DNA of 64,000 bases from Thermoguttaceae bacterium (GCA_028695965.1 JAQVHZ010000006.1:19020-83019); one strand, 5' to 3'. Shown: positions 17,516-32,500, counted from the stretch's first letter. Translations and numbers: made by a program. Notes: a model not told the origin generated them from the letters alone.

Positions 17516-20500
17516 ATGTCGCAATCAGGTAAGCGTTTTCTGTCCGGCCTTGTCAATAGCGTTTTTAGCTCGAAGGAAGCGCGCGCGGAAAAGAATCGCG
17601 AACGTTCGCTCTCCGCTAAACGACTCAGTATGGAACCGCTCGAGGCTAGGCAGCTGCTCGCTATCGAGCCGACTCTGCTCAGCGCCATGTCGCAGGCGGA
17701 AGTTGCCCAAACGGAAGTCGTCGCTAACGTTCACTCGGTCGATCTTTCCTCCATTGCGACGACCGGCGCGGGCTTAACGCTCACCGTCGACGGTTCGAAC
17801 GCCGCGTCCGAAGACACGACCGGGACGCGTTACATCGACGCCAATCTGACGGCGAACATCTTCGACCGTCTCATCAGCTGTTCGGAGATGACGTGGGCGG
17901 CTTCTCTTGCCAACGCGCTCACTTACACGGGCTGGAGCATGACGTCTATCGTCGATCCGACGAGCGAAGTTCGCCCCGAACAGCAAACGTTCGACTATTT
18001 TGCCAATTCCTTCACGAACGACCCCTCGAACGTTGCGTTGGCATACGCGTGGTTCATGGGCGGCGCGAACGAGTACACGCTCCAAGGGAACGACGACTGG
18101 GCGCAGATCCTTCCGAACAACGCGAACGGCGGTCTTTTCCCAGCTTCTTCCGGCATTTACGGCGATCCGAGCGAATACTGCAGAGAGTTCCTTGCCGCTG
18201 AAATCGCGTCGCCGCTCTACGGTATTGCGACCGACTACCTCAATAACAACTGGGGCGTTGTGTGCGAGATCCACTATCGAAGTTCGATCGGAACCGACGT
18301 CGGAACCGGCAACCCCGGTCAAGCCAGATCGACATGGCTCACTCTCTGGGGCTACGAGTACGATTTTTCCTACAATCCGGAAGACAAAGAGTACTACACC
18401 GCTATCTACGCGTCGAATCCGTACACCGGCCGCGTCGAGCGCATGACGATCGAGTGGAACGCCGGGCTCAACTCCTACGTCCTGACGAACTTTGAAAGCA
18501 ACATTTCCGGGCGCGTCCCGTACATCTACTCCTTCACCGTTATCGATCGTATGCCCGGTTACGGCGTCCTGACGCCCGACCAATACGAAAAGAACGACTC
18601 GCCCGCCGATTTCGAGATTCCCAACGCGCCTGCCGATCTTGGTCAAATCGACGTCGTCGTTCCGAGCTCTTCTACCGGCTCCGTGCCGAATGGAAACACC
18701 TTCACGCTCGATGACTTAACGCTTTATGCGGAAGGTTCTGCCGACGGAACCGTCCCTGCCGACCCCGTCGACTTCTTCAAGTTCGAACTCACGCAAAACG
18801 CGTCCTACTCCGACTCCATTATTGTCTCTTATGGAACCGGGTACTTGAATTCTCCCCTGAAGGCGACCCTCTACATCTGCGGACAAGACGGAGAAGCGTA
18901 TCCTGTAGACCCGGTTGAATTCGGCCGCACTGGCAACCACTTCGTCGCCTCTCCTTCGTCAAAGACGTCCTACTACGTTGGCGAAGACGGCAAGACCTAT
19001 TCCGAAGTTACCAACGATCTCAGAATCAATATTTCCGGCTTAACTCCTGGATTCTACTATCTTAAGGTTGAATTTGCCGACGACGTTGTCGGCGGTATTA
19101 ACACTGGATATTCCATTACGTTCAACGCCGGTTACGACGACCTCTACGAATCGAACGACTCGTTTGAAGAAGTCAAGGCGCTGCCGGTCAGCGCGCCGAA
19201 CCGTCCGACTGCAAACTTTGGCGTCCTCTACGGCCGCAAATTTGTCGAAGATCTCGTCCTGAAGCAATACGACTACAACGTCAGCGAAACCGACTGGTTC
19301 CGCTTCGAAATGACCTCGACCGGTCAAGCGGGCAGCGCCGTCAACGTCTATTACAACTCGACCGCCAACGATATCAACGACTCCGACCTTGACTTCGTCC
19401 TCTATCGCGAAAATCCGAACGATCCTTACGGTCGCGGATACACGATGGTCGACCGCAGCTGGCAGGTCATGACGGACGTCGAAACCGTCTCGCTCGAAGG
19501 GCTCGAGCCGGGCGTCTATTATATTAAGGTCGTCGGCAACTTGGCGGCTGAAGACGGCGTCTTCGTCAATGTCGAATACAAATTGGAAATTCTGCCGGGC
19601 GTCGATCCCAATCTTCCGCCGGACCTCCGCGCCGAAGTCCTGCCCGGCAACAACTGGGAAGGCCCGTTGGTCATTGCGGTCGACCGCTATGTCCCGAGCG
19701 ATACCGAACAATTCAAGAGCGAAGCGTCTGTCGGTCTGGACGGCAACGTCTACTTGAACTACTCCTTCTCCGTCTACGGCGCGCAAACGCCAGACAAGAA
19801 GGCGACCTACGAAGACGTTACGCTCGCGCTCTTCATCAACGGCGTTCGCGTCTCCGCTGCCGATATGCGCGCCGCAATCGCGAAGTCGGGCGTCGTCGCC
19901 TCCAAAGCGACCCAGCTCTACGACCTGTTCTGCAACGGCGGCTACACGATGCAAGCCGGCGATTCCTTTGAAGTCCTGAACTTCAATATGGGCAAGATCG
20001 CCAGCGCCGATTCGCTCGCGGGCAAGTACTTCGACAGCTCGATTTTCGCTCCGAACGCGATGGTCGTCGTCATTAACCCCGACAACTATACCTACGGCGA
20101 TACGTTCGGCAAAGTCGTCGACAACTTCACCGTAACCGAAGTCTCGCTCAACTACTTCAACGGTCAGCTCTTTAACGGCACGGTCGCCGCGTCGGTCAAC
20201 AAGGGCGAAACGGTCAAAGTCTTCCGCAACAACGTCCTTGTCAAGACGTTGAGATATGGCGTCGACGACTTTGTCTTCAAGAACGGCGACGTCGTCGTTA
20301 CCTCGATCGTCAATCATAACTACGGCGTCGATTCGACCAGCTACCAAGTCAAGCCGGGCGTCCAGGGCGTGCTCGAATACAAGGTCGACAACAACTTCGC
20401 GACCGCGTTCTTCGTCTTAGACAACCTGAGCGAAGACGTCTTTGCGCCTAACGCCAGCGTTACCGAGGTGATGAACAGCACGAATCAGCCGGACGAAAAT

Positions 20501-23500
20501 CCGGACCTGGGCGTCGCCAACATCGAATATCTCGATCAAAACGGCGTTTGCCATATCGACAATCTTGTCATCACCGGTAAGAAAGATTCCTACGGCGCCT
20601 ATATCTCCGACTGGTTCAGGTTCGACCTGCTCACGAGCCAAGAAGACGTCGCGCTCGGAAGAACCAACTATGAGAACGCCTACGTCCAAATTGAAATGGA
20701 CGACCAGTTCTCGGCAGTCAGCGACCCGAGCAACGTCGGCGACCTCGACCTCTACCTCTACCGAGTCATTCAAACGGACAACACAATCTCCTTCGACGAA
20801 GCGTTTGAACGAGGCGCGTACCGCCTCAGCTTAGTCGCGACCAGCAAAGACGTTCAGTCGACCGAACGCATCAATTTCGCCGACTATGCGATGGACGACG
20901 GAACCTATTTCGTCTGCGTCTCCGGATTCAACGGCGCTGCGAACCGCTACTCGCTCGAAATCGGCGGATTCACGCATTCCGGCGATATTCTCCCGACCGA
21001 TCCGGCCCAATACTTCACCGAAGACAACGTTACGATCCTGAACTCCGTCGCCACCGTGAAATGGCGCGTTCCGACGACCGACTACGTCTCCCGCGCGATC
21101 GTTTCCTACCGCGCGGTCGGTTCGCAAGACTGGATCGTCGCCGGCGAATTCAAGCCGTCCGTTACCTCCTGCAAGATCGCGGGTCTTGATCCTAACACCG
21201 AATACGAATTCCAACTTGCCGTTACAAACTTCTTCGTCCAAGACAATCCGTTGACCGCAACCGTTGCGAAGAAGACGGCTGATTACCTGAACGAGGTCGT
21301 TTACCGCGCGGTCATCGTCGGCGTGTCCGATTACCCCGGCGCCTCCGCCGACCTCGTCGCGGCCGCCAACGACGCCGAAGCGTTCCGCGACGCGCTTCTC
21401 ACGGATCCGCAGTGGGCGGAAGAGAATATCACCGTTCTCTTAAACGACAGCGCGACTAAATCGAACGTCCTCGACGCGATCGCCAGCGTTGGATACGTCT
21501 CCGACGACAACGACGTCCTCGTCTTCTACTTCGCCGGGTCCGGATCCCGCGCCGTAACGGGCAGCAACACCGTCGGTTACCTGAAGACCTACGGAAGTAC
21601 CCGTTCCGCTTACCTGTCCAGCAGCGAACTCGCCGACGCTATGTCGAAAGTCGCCGCCGGTTCTAAGCAATTCATCTTGGACGCCGGACAGGTTACGCCG
21701 GGCATTACGGAAACCGTCGTCCACTATGACGCGTTCATCGACAAGCTTTCCAACATGACCAAGAACGGCGCTTCGGAGCGCCTGGCGCAAGTTGCCGTCT
21801 TGACGTCTGGCGAAAATGGCGACGTTTCGCCTGTCGGACAAGGAAGCCGAACGGTCTTCAGCGCCGTTCTCGTCGACGCCATTAAGTATTACAGCGAAGT
21901 CCTCACCGCCGAAGAAGCCGAAGCGATCAACGACGCTAACGTCGGCGCCTACGTTACGACTCGTCCCGCGATCGAATCGGACGGTCGCGTCGCATTCGAC
22001 GAACTCGCCGATTATCTGAACTCCGACAAGCGTTTCGAAGCCTACGAAATGACCGCGATGCACGCTACCAACACCGAAGGCGTCCAGACGATCATGATGA
22101 ACGGTTACTGGAGCGAATCGGACGAATACGGCGATTTCTGGCTTGAACAGGACGCTATCGTCGTTACGACGACCGTCGATACCGTCGACGACCACGACGG
22201 CAAGATCTCGCTGCGCGAAGCCGCTAACTTGATCGGCACGACCCTGAATCGCGCGACGGAACTGAAAAACGGCGACGCGTTCACCATTCTTGCCGGCTCG
22301 ATCATTACGCTCGGTTCCAACACCGGGAAGCTTGTCGACGACGTCCAAGTCGCCTACTCGAACGGAACTTTCCGAACGACTTCCGCTTGCTCGCTCGAAA
22401 TCGGCACGAAGATCGTCGACTTCAACAAGATCGGCAACCTCGTCGGATGGACGAGCGAGAACTGGAACGACGGCAATGTCGACGTCGTCGACGACAAGGG
22501 CTTAGAAGTAGCCGACGTCGCCTTCAACTTGCGCGCTAACATCGGCTCGACCATCGTCGACAAAGAAGAGTACATTATCTACGACGACCTCGAAGAAGGG
22601 GACGTCCTCTACACCGCCGCCGTCAACGGCAAAGCGGCGGTCGTTACCAAGATCGGTCAACACTACCGACTGGTAATCGACGGCGTCGTCTACAACAAGA
22701 CGACCGGTCTCTACCGCAAGACGCTTGATGAAAACGGCGCTGAAATCTACGAACCCGTTACGATTTCCACCTTCGTCTCTATCGATCAAGACGTCGTCCT
22801 CAAGAAGATCGTCTTCGACCCGTCTCTCGAAGGCCAAGCGATTACGGTCAACGCCGGCAAGGGTGCGATCGTCTTCACGAAGGGCGCGATTATCGACGCG
22901 ACAGCCCTCAAGGGCGGCCTCGAATTTAATGGCGAAGGTCAAAATGCCTTACTCAAAGTAACCGGCGATAAGCTCGTTACGCTGATCGGCGCCAAAATTA
23001 CGAACTCGAAGGGCGCCGCGATCATCGTCGATAACGGAGCCGACTTCGAACTCGCCAACTCCGTCGTCTATCGCAACGACGGCGGCGCCGAAGGTCTCTT
23101 CGCCAACGACGGCAATATGACGTTTGTCAACGTCACGATCGTGAACAATAAAGCCAATGGCAACCTGTTCGCGGGAACCGGGACAGCGGCTCTGAAGAAC
23201 TCGATCGTCGCTTTGAATGCGGGCGGTTTGAACGGATTTGCCTTCGACGCGACGTGCGTTGTCGTCGGTTCTGCGACGAATCCCGGATTCAACGACGCCG
23301 CAAAGAACGACTACACCCTCGTCAAGACCTCCGACGCCGTCGACATTGGCGACAACTCCGCCGTCAACCTGCGCTGCGGATTCGTGCTCGACTACGACCT
23401 CGCCGGTTCCGAACGCTACGCTATCGGCGGCACGATCGACGCGGGCGCGTTCGAGTACACCGTCCCCGAAGAAGACCGCGAAACTCCGTCGACGGTCGTT

Positions 23501-26500
23501 ACCATCCTTGCCGATATTGTCGATCCGACCGACGGCGAAATTTCCTTGCGCGAAGCGATCGCATACGCTGGAACGACTTATCGCGTCGAATACAACCTCG
23601 TCGAAGGCGACGTCGTTACCGACGCCGACGGGAACGAGTACGAAGTCAAAAACGGCAGGCTCGTCTCCTTTGACGGCGTTACTGCAATCCAATACGGCAC
23701 GTACTACACCGTAGCCGGCGTCTATATGGTCGACGCATATGGCGGTTCGACGCCTCTCAACGAAGGCGAAGTCGTCACGTTGGCCAGCGGAACCAAAGCG
23801 ACCGTTGTCGGAACGAAGCTGCAATACGCTTCCGGCGTCCCGGTCGAAGCTGGCGCGACATTTACCCGTGAAGACGGAACTAAGGGCGCTCTCTCCTACG
23901 GCGCGGTCGTCGACTTCCATCGCAACGATAGGATCACTCTCCCGTTGACCGCCGCGATGATCGACCCTGCCACGCCGGTCGGAACATTCGACGCCGGTAC
24001 GTACGTCCTGACGTACCAGACGAACGGTACCTTCAGAACGACTCTCCAAGTTACCACGACTGAAAATAACCAAACGACGACAACCCCGTTTGAAGCGAAC
24101 TTCAGACTCGTTGCGAACACTCCGTTCTCGTTCGTCGACGAGGACGGCTCCGTCCTTACCAGCGCGAGAATTGCCACTTCGCGCAACGTCGACCTTGAAG
24201 ACGGAAAATATGTCCTCATCAACAATTTGACCGAAACGATCGACGGCAAGTCCGTGGTAATCTACGCCGCCGGAGCGCAATTCACGCTGGCGCGCGGCGT
24301 CTTCACGGACGCCGACGACTTCGTCGTCAAAATGCCTAAGGGAACGCAGCTTTCCGCTCCGTCCGGCGCGACCGTCTCTTACCAGACCTCGAACTTCACG
24401 CCCGCCAATCTCGCCGAAGGCGCCGACCTCGTCTGCGCAGACGGCGTGACCAGGCAGTTCAAAGCGGGGCTCACCCTCTACGAACAAGTCGAACTTGGCA
24501 AGACGATCGGGTTCAAGAAGGGCTTGGAAGGCGGAACGGTCGTCCTCGACCGCGGCGCTATTATCGTCGAACGCGCTATCACGCTCGACGCCGCTCTGAA
24601 CGCCGGACTGACCGTCGATGCGCAAAACGCCAGCCGCGTCTTCACCGTCGATACCTACCGTGAATCGAGCGCGACTGCGACCGTCAACATGAACGGGCTC
24701 ACCCTCGTGAACGGCGCCGCGGAAGAAGGCGGGTTGATTTACGTCGCTAAGGGCTCCAACTTGAAGCTGACCGACTCCGCCCTTTCCAACGCGACCGCGA
24801 CCTACGGCGGCGCGATCTACAACGCTGGCAAGACGTCGTTTGAAGCAGCTACGAAGACGACGTCTATTACCAACACGACGGCGACCCAAGGCGGCGCGAT
24901 TTACAACGTCGGCACGATGACGGCGTCCGCCGCGACGATCAACAACGTTACGGCGTCCGACAAGGGCGGCGCGGCGTACAACACCGGCGTCTTGAGCCTT
25001 GCCGGCGCGAAGATTAACGCTGCGAAAGCCAACTACGGCGGCGCGGTTTACAACCTCGGCACGGTCTCTGTGACCAAGGGCGCGGAGATTACGAACTCCG
25101 AAGCGCTCTATCACGGCGGCGCGATCTATAACGCCAACGCGGCGACCGCTATCAACGCGACCTTCAGCGGCAACAAGGCGTCCTATGGCGGCGCGCTCTA
25201 CAACGCCGCAGGCAAAGCCTCCTTCACCAACGTCAAAGCGCTGGGCAATAAGGGAACGTACGGCGGCGCGATCTACGACGCGGCGCAGTTCTTTGCGACC
25301 CGCACCGTCTTCGCAGAAAACTCTGCGTCGATAAGCGGCGCGGCCCTCTTTACGGTCGGCAAATCGACGGTTGTCAGCTCCCTTGCTCTTGCGAACAAGG
25401 CGACCAGCTCCGCTGGCGAATACGCGTTCTATGCCAACGACGGCGGCGCGTTGACGCTCGTCAACGACACGATCGTCGGCAACAAAGTCCATGGCGTCTT
25501 CGGCAAGAATGCGGCGGTTGTGATTAACAACTCGATCGTCGGTCAAAACGCCGGTATCGATCTTGGCTCCAACGCCTCGACGTTCGAAGTCGAATACAGC
25601 ATGATCGAATCGACGGCGACGCCCCTTTCCGCGACGAACCTCGCCTACGCGCCGAACTTCAAGAGCTTCGATCCCGCCGCCAACTGGACCGACTGGTCCC
25701 TCATGTTGGCGACCGGTTCCGCCGCTATCGACTCCGGCTCCATCGACAAGGCGTACTACTACAACTTCAACGGCGCTAAGACGACCTTGACCGTCGATTT
25801 CAACGGCAACGCGCGCTTAGCTGGCGAAGGCGTCGATATCGGCGCCTATGAACTGAGCGATATCGCCGAAGATTTCTCCACTGTCGTTACTACGTTCGAC
25901 GATATTGTCGACCCGACCGACGGGCTCGTCTCGCTCCGCGAAGCGATTCGTTACGCGGCCTCCGGAAAGACGGTCGCCGAACGCACCGTTACGTTCTCCA
26001 GCGACCTCTTCCCGATCACAAACGAAGGAACCGTCTACCTCAGCCCCGAGCTGCAGACGATCGTCATCGGCACGGCTGTTACCGTTACTTCCGCGTATAC
26101 AAACGAATTTGGCGAAACTGCGTACCGCGATATTACGATCAGCGGCGAGCGCTCTGACGCGCCGTTGTTCATGCTCCTTGACGGCGCCGACGTCGATATG
26201 CGCGGCTTGACCTTTGCCGACGGTCATGCGACCGGCACAAACCCGAGCGGCGGCGCGTTCATCGTCCGCAACGGCGTCTTGAGCGTGGTCGACTCCAAGT
26301 TTGTCGGCAACAAGGCCGACCGCAACGGCGGCGCGTTCTACCAAGAAGACGGCTCGGTCTTCATCGTGAACTCGTTGATGTACGACAACAGCGCCAACAA
26401 GGCCCGCGGCTATGGCGGCGCGTACTGCCAGACCGGCGGTCAAGCGTTCATTTACAACACGACGATCGCCGCTAACGACGCGGCTGTCTACGGCGGTATC

Positions 26501-29500
26501 TTCGCTAACGACGGCTTGCTTGTCCTTGCGAACTCGATCGTCGCGGGCAACGCGGGCGCGCAAAACGTCGACGTCTACGCAACGAACATCGAAGCGACCT
26601 CGAACCTCATCGGCGCTATGGACGCGTGGCGTTCGGTCAACGGCTTGAACGGCAACATTGTCGGCTCGCCGCTCAGCGTCGTCGACCCGCTCTTTAAGGA
26701 CTTCGGAAATCGCGATTTCCACCTCGACGACGGCTCGCTCGCGATTAACTCCGGCGTCAACGCGTACGCCTACGGTCCCGACGGCGTCCGGCTCAAGCTC
26801 GACCTCGACGCCAACGAACGCATCGTCGGCGGCGTCGTCGACATGGGGTGCTACGAATCGGTAATGGCGGACGTTCCTTCGACCGTCGTTACTACGCTCC
26901 GAGACGTCGTCGACCAGGAAGACGGGCTCAGCACCCTGCGCGAAGCGATCGAATACGCTAAGCAGTACAACCTGCCCGTTACGTTCGATCTGGGCGACGA
27001 TTTCTTCGGCGACGCCACGATCTATCTCGATTCGGCGCTCGGCGCGATCGACGTCGTCAGCAACCTCGTTATCGACGCAAGCAACATTCCCGGCGGCTTG
27101 ACGATCGTCGGAAGCGACAACCGTATCTTCTTCGTTCACAAGAGCGGCTCGATTCTCGAAGACGGCTCGCAAACGACCGAAGACGGCGTCCTCTCCTTGA
27201 AGAACATTGCCCTGACCGGCGGTACTGCCGCTCGCGGCGGCGCGGTCTACATGGACGGCGGCGAAATTTACTTCACCAACGTCCTTATCTACGGCAACGA
27301 CGCCGATGAATACGGCGGCGCCATCTATGGAACCGCGGGTAAAGCCACGCTGCTCAACACGACGATCGCTGGAAACGAAGCTGAAAATTACCAAGGCGTC
27401 TACTTCAACGGCGCTCTCTCCTTGCAGAACACGATCATCGCCGCGAACGCGTCCGACTACTCCGCGGCAGATTACAACTACGACCTGTACTGCGGCGGTA
27501 GATTGAGTTCCGTCGCGAGCATCGTCGGCTCGACCGACGCGGCTACTGACGCGGTCTTCACCGGCTATAACGGCAATACGTTCGGAACGTCCGAAGATAT
27601 GGTCGACCCCGGATTCACGGCTCCAGAATCGAACGACTTCTCCTTGAAGCAAGATTCGATCGGCGTCAACGCCGGTTCGAACCGGCTCGTCGGTCAACCC
27701 GGCTACTACTCCTCGATTCTGCAAACAGCGTCGAACGCTGTCGTCATTAGGACCGACTTTGTCGGCGCCGACCGCATCGTCGGCGGAACCGTCGATATCG
27801 GCGCGTACGAATTCCAAATGACGACCGAAGCGCCTTCTGTCGTCGTTACCACGCTTCTCGACGTCGTCGACCCGTTCGACGGATTGATTTCCTTGCGCGA
27901 AGCGATTAACTACGCGGGTTCGTCCTACTACGCCGACGGCGTCATCTCCAAGGTCGGCAGAAGAATTACCTTCGCGCCCGAACTTGCCAACGGCGTCATC
28001 GCGCTCCAATCGCCGTTGACGATTACGAAATGCGTCTTCGTCGACGCGACCGACGTTCAAGGAACGATTACCCTTGACGCAGGGCAATTCGACGAAATCA
28101 ACGCGGTTATCCTGAGCGGTCAAGCAGATTCTGTCGCCGACGAAATCTGGCTCGCCGGTCTCACGATCACCGGCGGTAAAGCCGACTACGGCGCGGGCGT
28201 CTATCACACGACCGGTAAAGCGACCCTGATCAACTGCGTTATCTACGGCAACGAAGCCGTCTACGGCGCGGGCGTCGCCTCCGTTGCAGAAAAAGTTGTC
28301 GGCGGTCCCGTTGACGCTAATCTCCTCAAGCTCGTCAACGTTACCGTAACGAAGAACGAAGCGTCTGGAGGTTTCTCCGGCGTCTGGAGCATCGGCGCTC
28401 CGGTTACGATGTACAACACGATCATTGCGAAGAACACGACCAACGAACAGCCCGGCTTCGACGTCTCCATCAGCTCCGTCGGCGAACTGCTCTCCACGAT
28501 GATTGGCGCCGCTGCAAACGGTTTTGCACAAACGTATGCCGATACCGACAATGTCGTCGGCACGCCCGCGTTGCCTGTCGACCCAGTCTTTACGAACTAC
28601 GACGCCAACGACTTCACGCTTGCACGCAAGCAAGACGGAGTTGTTTCTCCGGCGATCAATAAGGGCGACAATATCCTTATCTACCTGCCGGACGGATCTA
28701 TCTCCGCAACCGACGCCGCCTCCAACCTTCGCGTCATCGGCGGCGTGGTCGATATGGGCGCATACGAGTCGACGATGGGACCGACCGAAATCCCAAGCAC
28801 GATGGTTACCACGCTCGACGACGTCGTCAACGCTTACGACGGTTTGATTTCGTTGCGTGAAGCGACAGAGTATGCCAATAACTACGGCTTAGGCTCCACG
28901 ATTACCTTTGCGGAACGTCTCGCCGGCGGAACGATCTACCTGAACAGCTCGCTCACGCTCAGTAAAAATATCACGATCGACGGTCTCGAAAACAACGTTA
29001 CGGGCATAACCCTGACGACCGCCAACGGCGTGACGGATCAAAGCGTTATTTACGTCAATAGCGGCGATGCGGTTGTCAACGGTCTGGAGATCAACAACCG
29101 CTACACCGAGCGTCGTCAAAACGGCGAAATGCTTGCAGTCGACAAGGGCGGCGCAATCTACGTCCGCACTGGTTCGATCGCCGTCTACAACTCCTTGATT
29201 GCCGACAACGCCGCGCATACCGGTTCAGCGATCTATATGAATGAGGAAAGCGAATCTGCCGCCGTTACGCTTGTCAACTGCACCGTTGTCGCCAACACAG
29301 CTTTGTCGAACGACGTTAACAGAGGAGCCGCTATTTACAGCACAAGCGGAGTTTTGAACCTCTGGAACACGATTGTTGCTGCAAACAATGCAGCGGGCGG
29401 AGGCGTCGCGCAGGACGTCTACAAGGGCGCAGTCAAGAAGATGACCGACACTGTCGTCGAACGCGTCTCCCAAACGGTTCAAGTGCCTCAGTACGCCGAA

Positions 29501-32500
29501 CCTGCTATTACGCTTCAAAATGGCGACACGCTCGTGTATAATTATCAGACGCTGACCTATCAAGACGGCGCGTATTACAGCAACTACGGAACCGCCTGGC
29601 AACAAACCGTTCACATTCCAGATCTTGAACAAGTAACGATGACGAAGTCTGTTACGGCGACCTACCATTCGAACGATTGGTTCGTCGACAACGTAGCCTT
29701 CAACTTCGACAACCAGCAGGGCGATTCTGCGACCTACTACAACGCCCTGACAGGGAAGACTTCGACTGTTTACTATCAATCCGGCGGATTCCGTCTTGAC
29801 GGCGCTCCAATCCAATTCAACGAAGGCGATACGCTGACGGCGCCGCAGCGCGACGTCTACGTCAGTCGCGGCGCCAACACGTTTAGCCGCTTGAACGTCC
29901 AACGAATCTCCGACTGGTATGGAACCAGCTATGTCGTCCTTCCTGCTACGTTGCACGAATATGCACAGCAGGTACAAAGTACCTTGCAAGCGCAGTTGCA
30001 GACGATTACGAGCTACAAGAAGACGGTCAACGGCGTTGAGATGTCGTACCCGATTCAAAGCGCGAACGTGGAAATCACTAACTACAGCGCGACGATCATT
30101 CAGGCTGGCGTAAATTACAGCGTCGACTTCGGCGTTACCGCGAGGTACACCTATGTGACTCAAGGCGGCGCGACCGTTCTGAATTCCTATATCTCCCTCT
30201 CCGACTCGCTCGGCTCCATCACGGCTGGCAACGGCTCGCTGATTGGAACGGCGACCAACGACCTTTCCGGAGAAACCGCAAGTATGTTTGTCGACCTCGA
30301 CAACGCAGACTACAACCTTGTCGAGACCGCGATCGCGACCAACGGCGGCAAATATGCCTACCTGAATCAAAAAGCGATTAGCGGAACCTTCACCTCCAAG
30401 GATATCGAAGGAAGACCGCGCGTTTACTACAAGTCCATCGATATGGGCGCGTACGAAAACCAGAAGGCTAAAGATTCAACGATAACCTATGTTGCCGGCA
30501 GGTCCGTTATGATGACCGTGACTACGGCGCGCGACGTTGTCAATCCTTCCGACGGCATTACCTCCTTGCGCGAAGCGCTCTCGATGGCAGACAGGCTTGC
30601 AAGTAGCGGTTACACCGATATTAGCATCATTACTGATAATAATTACCATATCCACGTCGATTCTACGCTCGGTCCTCTTTCGATTAATGTGCCTCTTACC
30701 ATTGATGGATACAGTATGACGATCGACAGCGAGAACTCCTCGTGCGGATTCGTCGTCGACACGAACGGTAAAGTTACGTTGAACAACTTGATTATTACCA
30801 AGGGCGTTGGCGTCTATGGCGGCGGGCTTAAGTTATCCGGCGGCGAACTCGTCTTGAACAACTGTCTGATCTACGAGTGCGAAGCGGTCATACAAGGCGG
30901 CGCAGTCTACGCCGAAGCTGGAACGACCCTCGAATTGCGCAACACGACGGTCGCCAAGAACGTCTCCGCGACAGGAAGCGGCGTCTATGGAGCCGACGGT
31001 TCCACGATCAAGTTGTACAACTCGATTCTTGCGAAGAATCGCACCCCCGTCGCCGGGCAAAATGAAACGGACGTCTACTCCGAAGGCGATATCTCGATCT
31101 TCTACTCCTTGATCGGCAACGCAGGGACTTCGCAGGCAGCCGCGCAGCTCAGCGCCAAGGCCGTCAACTCGCTCATTGGATATGGATTCGACAACGCGTT
31201 CGATCCGATGTTTATGAACGAAGTCGACGGAAACTTCCGCATCTCCGCGATCGACAGCCCCGCAAAGAACGCAGGATCTGGCGCGTACGTCCTTGGCGGC
31301 GCGTTTGACCTCGACTTCAATTCTCTTTCTGGAGGAAGACCTGTAAGCATGGGCGCTTACCAGCTTGGTAGAGAAATGTACTCCACGATCGTCACGACAG
31401 CAGACGACGTCGTCGATCCTTACGACGGTTTGATCTCCTTGCGCGAAGCGATTTACTACTCCGCAGACAATATTAACGGAACCGGCGCTTCGAAACCGTA
31501 CAACAGCGCGTATGCCGCGACTAACGCGATGAACGACGGCAACGTCTACAGAGCGACCTACTACAGTCCAATTACTTTCGATCCGAGCTTGGCAGGTCAA
31601 ACGATTCGCCTTACCAGCCCCTTGATGTTCGACTATACGTCGTACAGCGGCGCCGTCTACGATTACCTCATCGACGGCTCGTCCCTGAGTAAAATGGCTA
31701 AGGGCGGAATCACGATCGACTGCTCCGGAATCCAACCCGGCGGCGGCGGTGGTGTAACGGCTCAGGGCGCGTTCAATATTCTCGGCGACGCCGTACCGGC
31801 GGATAACTTGTATTGGCCCGTTTCGCTCGATATCCGCAACGTTACAATCACCGGATATCGTTCCACAACTGGCGCCGAGAGCAATACGGCGTTTTATGTC
31901 AATAACTGGGGTATGTTGACTATGCGCAACTGCCTGGTCGACGGGTTCCAGACGACAATTACCGTTACTGACAACGACTCCGACCAAGCTGGTTTGGTTC
32001 ATGTTTACAACTCGACGCTTGTTGGAAGGGTTCAAGTCGAGGGCATGATGTATATGTACAACACGTTGTTGGCTGGCTACGCTTATATTGTTCCTAAGCA
32101 AAACAATCCAGCATACCGTACTTGCAACGCCTACTCGTCTTTCATCCCTGCCTATAGCGGACTTTATCGGTTCGGCGGCGATACGACGCCTTCGTACTAC
32201 GACATTGAAGAACAATTTGTTGATTTCACCGCTAGAAACTACCACCTTGCGGAAGGCTCGCTTTGTAACAACCGAGGCAACAACGCGTACGTTCAAACGT
32301 TGGCTCCGACTCATGCAGACGCAGAAGTCGACGCCGCCGGCAACGGGCGTGTCTTCAGCATCGTCGAGATCGGCTGTTTTGAATCGGTCGGCGTCTTAGA
32401 CGTTCCTTCTACAGTAGTTACGACTACTGATGACGTCATCGACTACACTGACGGTCTTATCTCGATCCGAGAAGCGATCATTTACGCTCAACAAGCTTTC

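Noticed and set aside
22949..28633. Two long minus-strand open frames (22949-25546 and 25817-28633) opposite the giant gene
   Set aside because: They are mirror frames of repetitive Asp/Gly/Ala/Val/Asn codons of the giant gene; they show Arg/Val/Asp-biased translations, no start signals and no family motifs.
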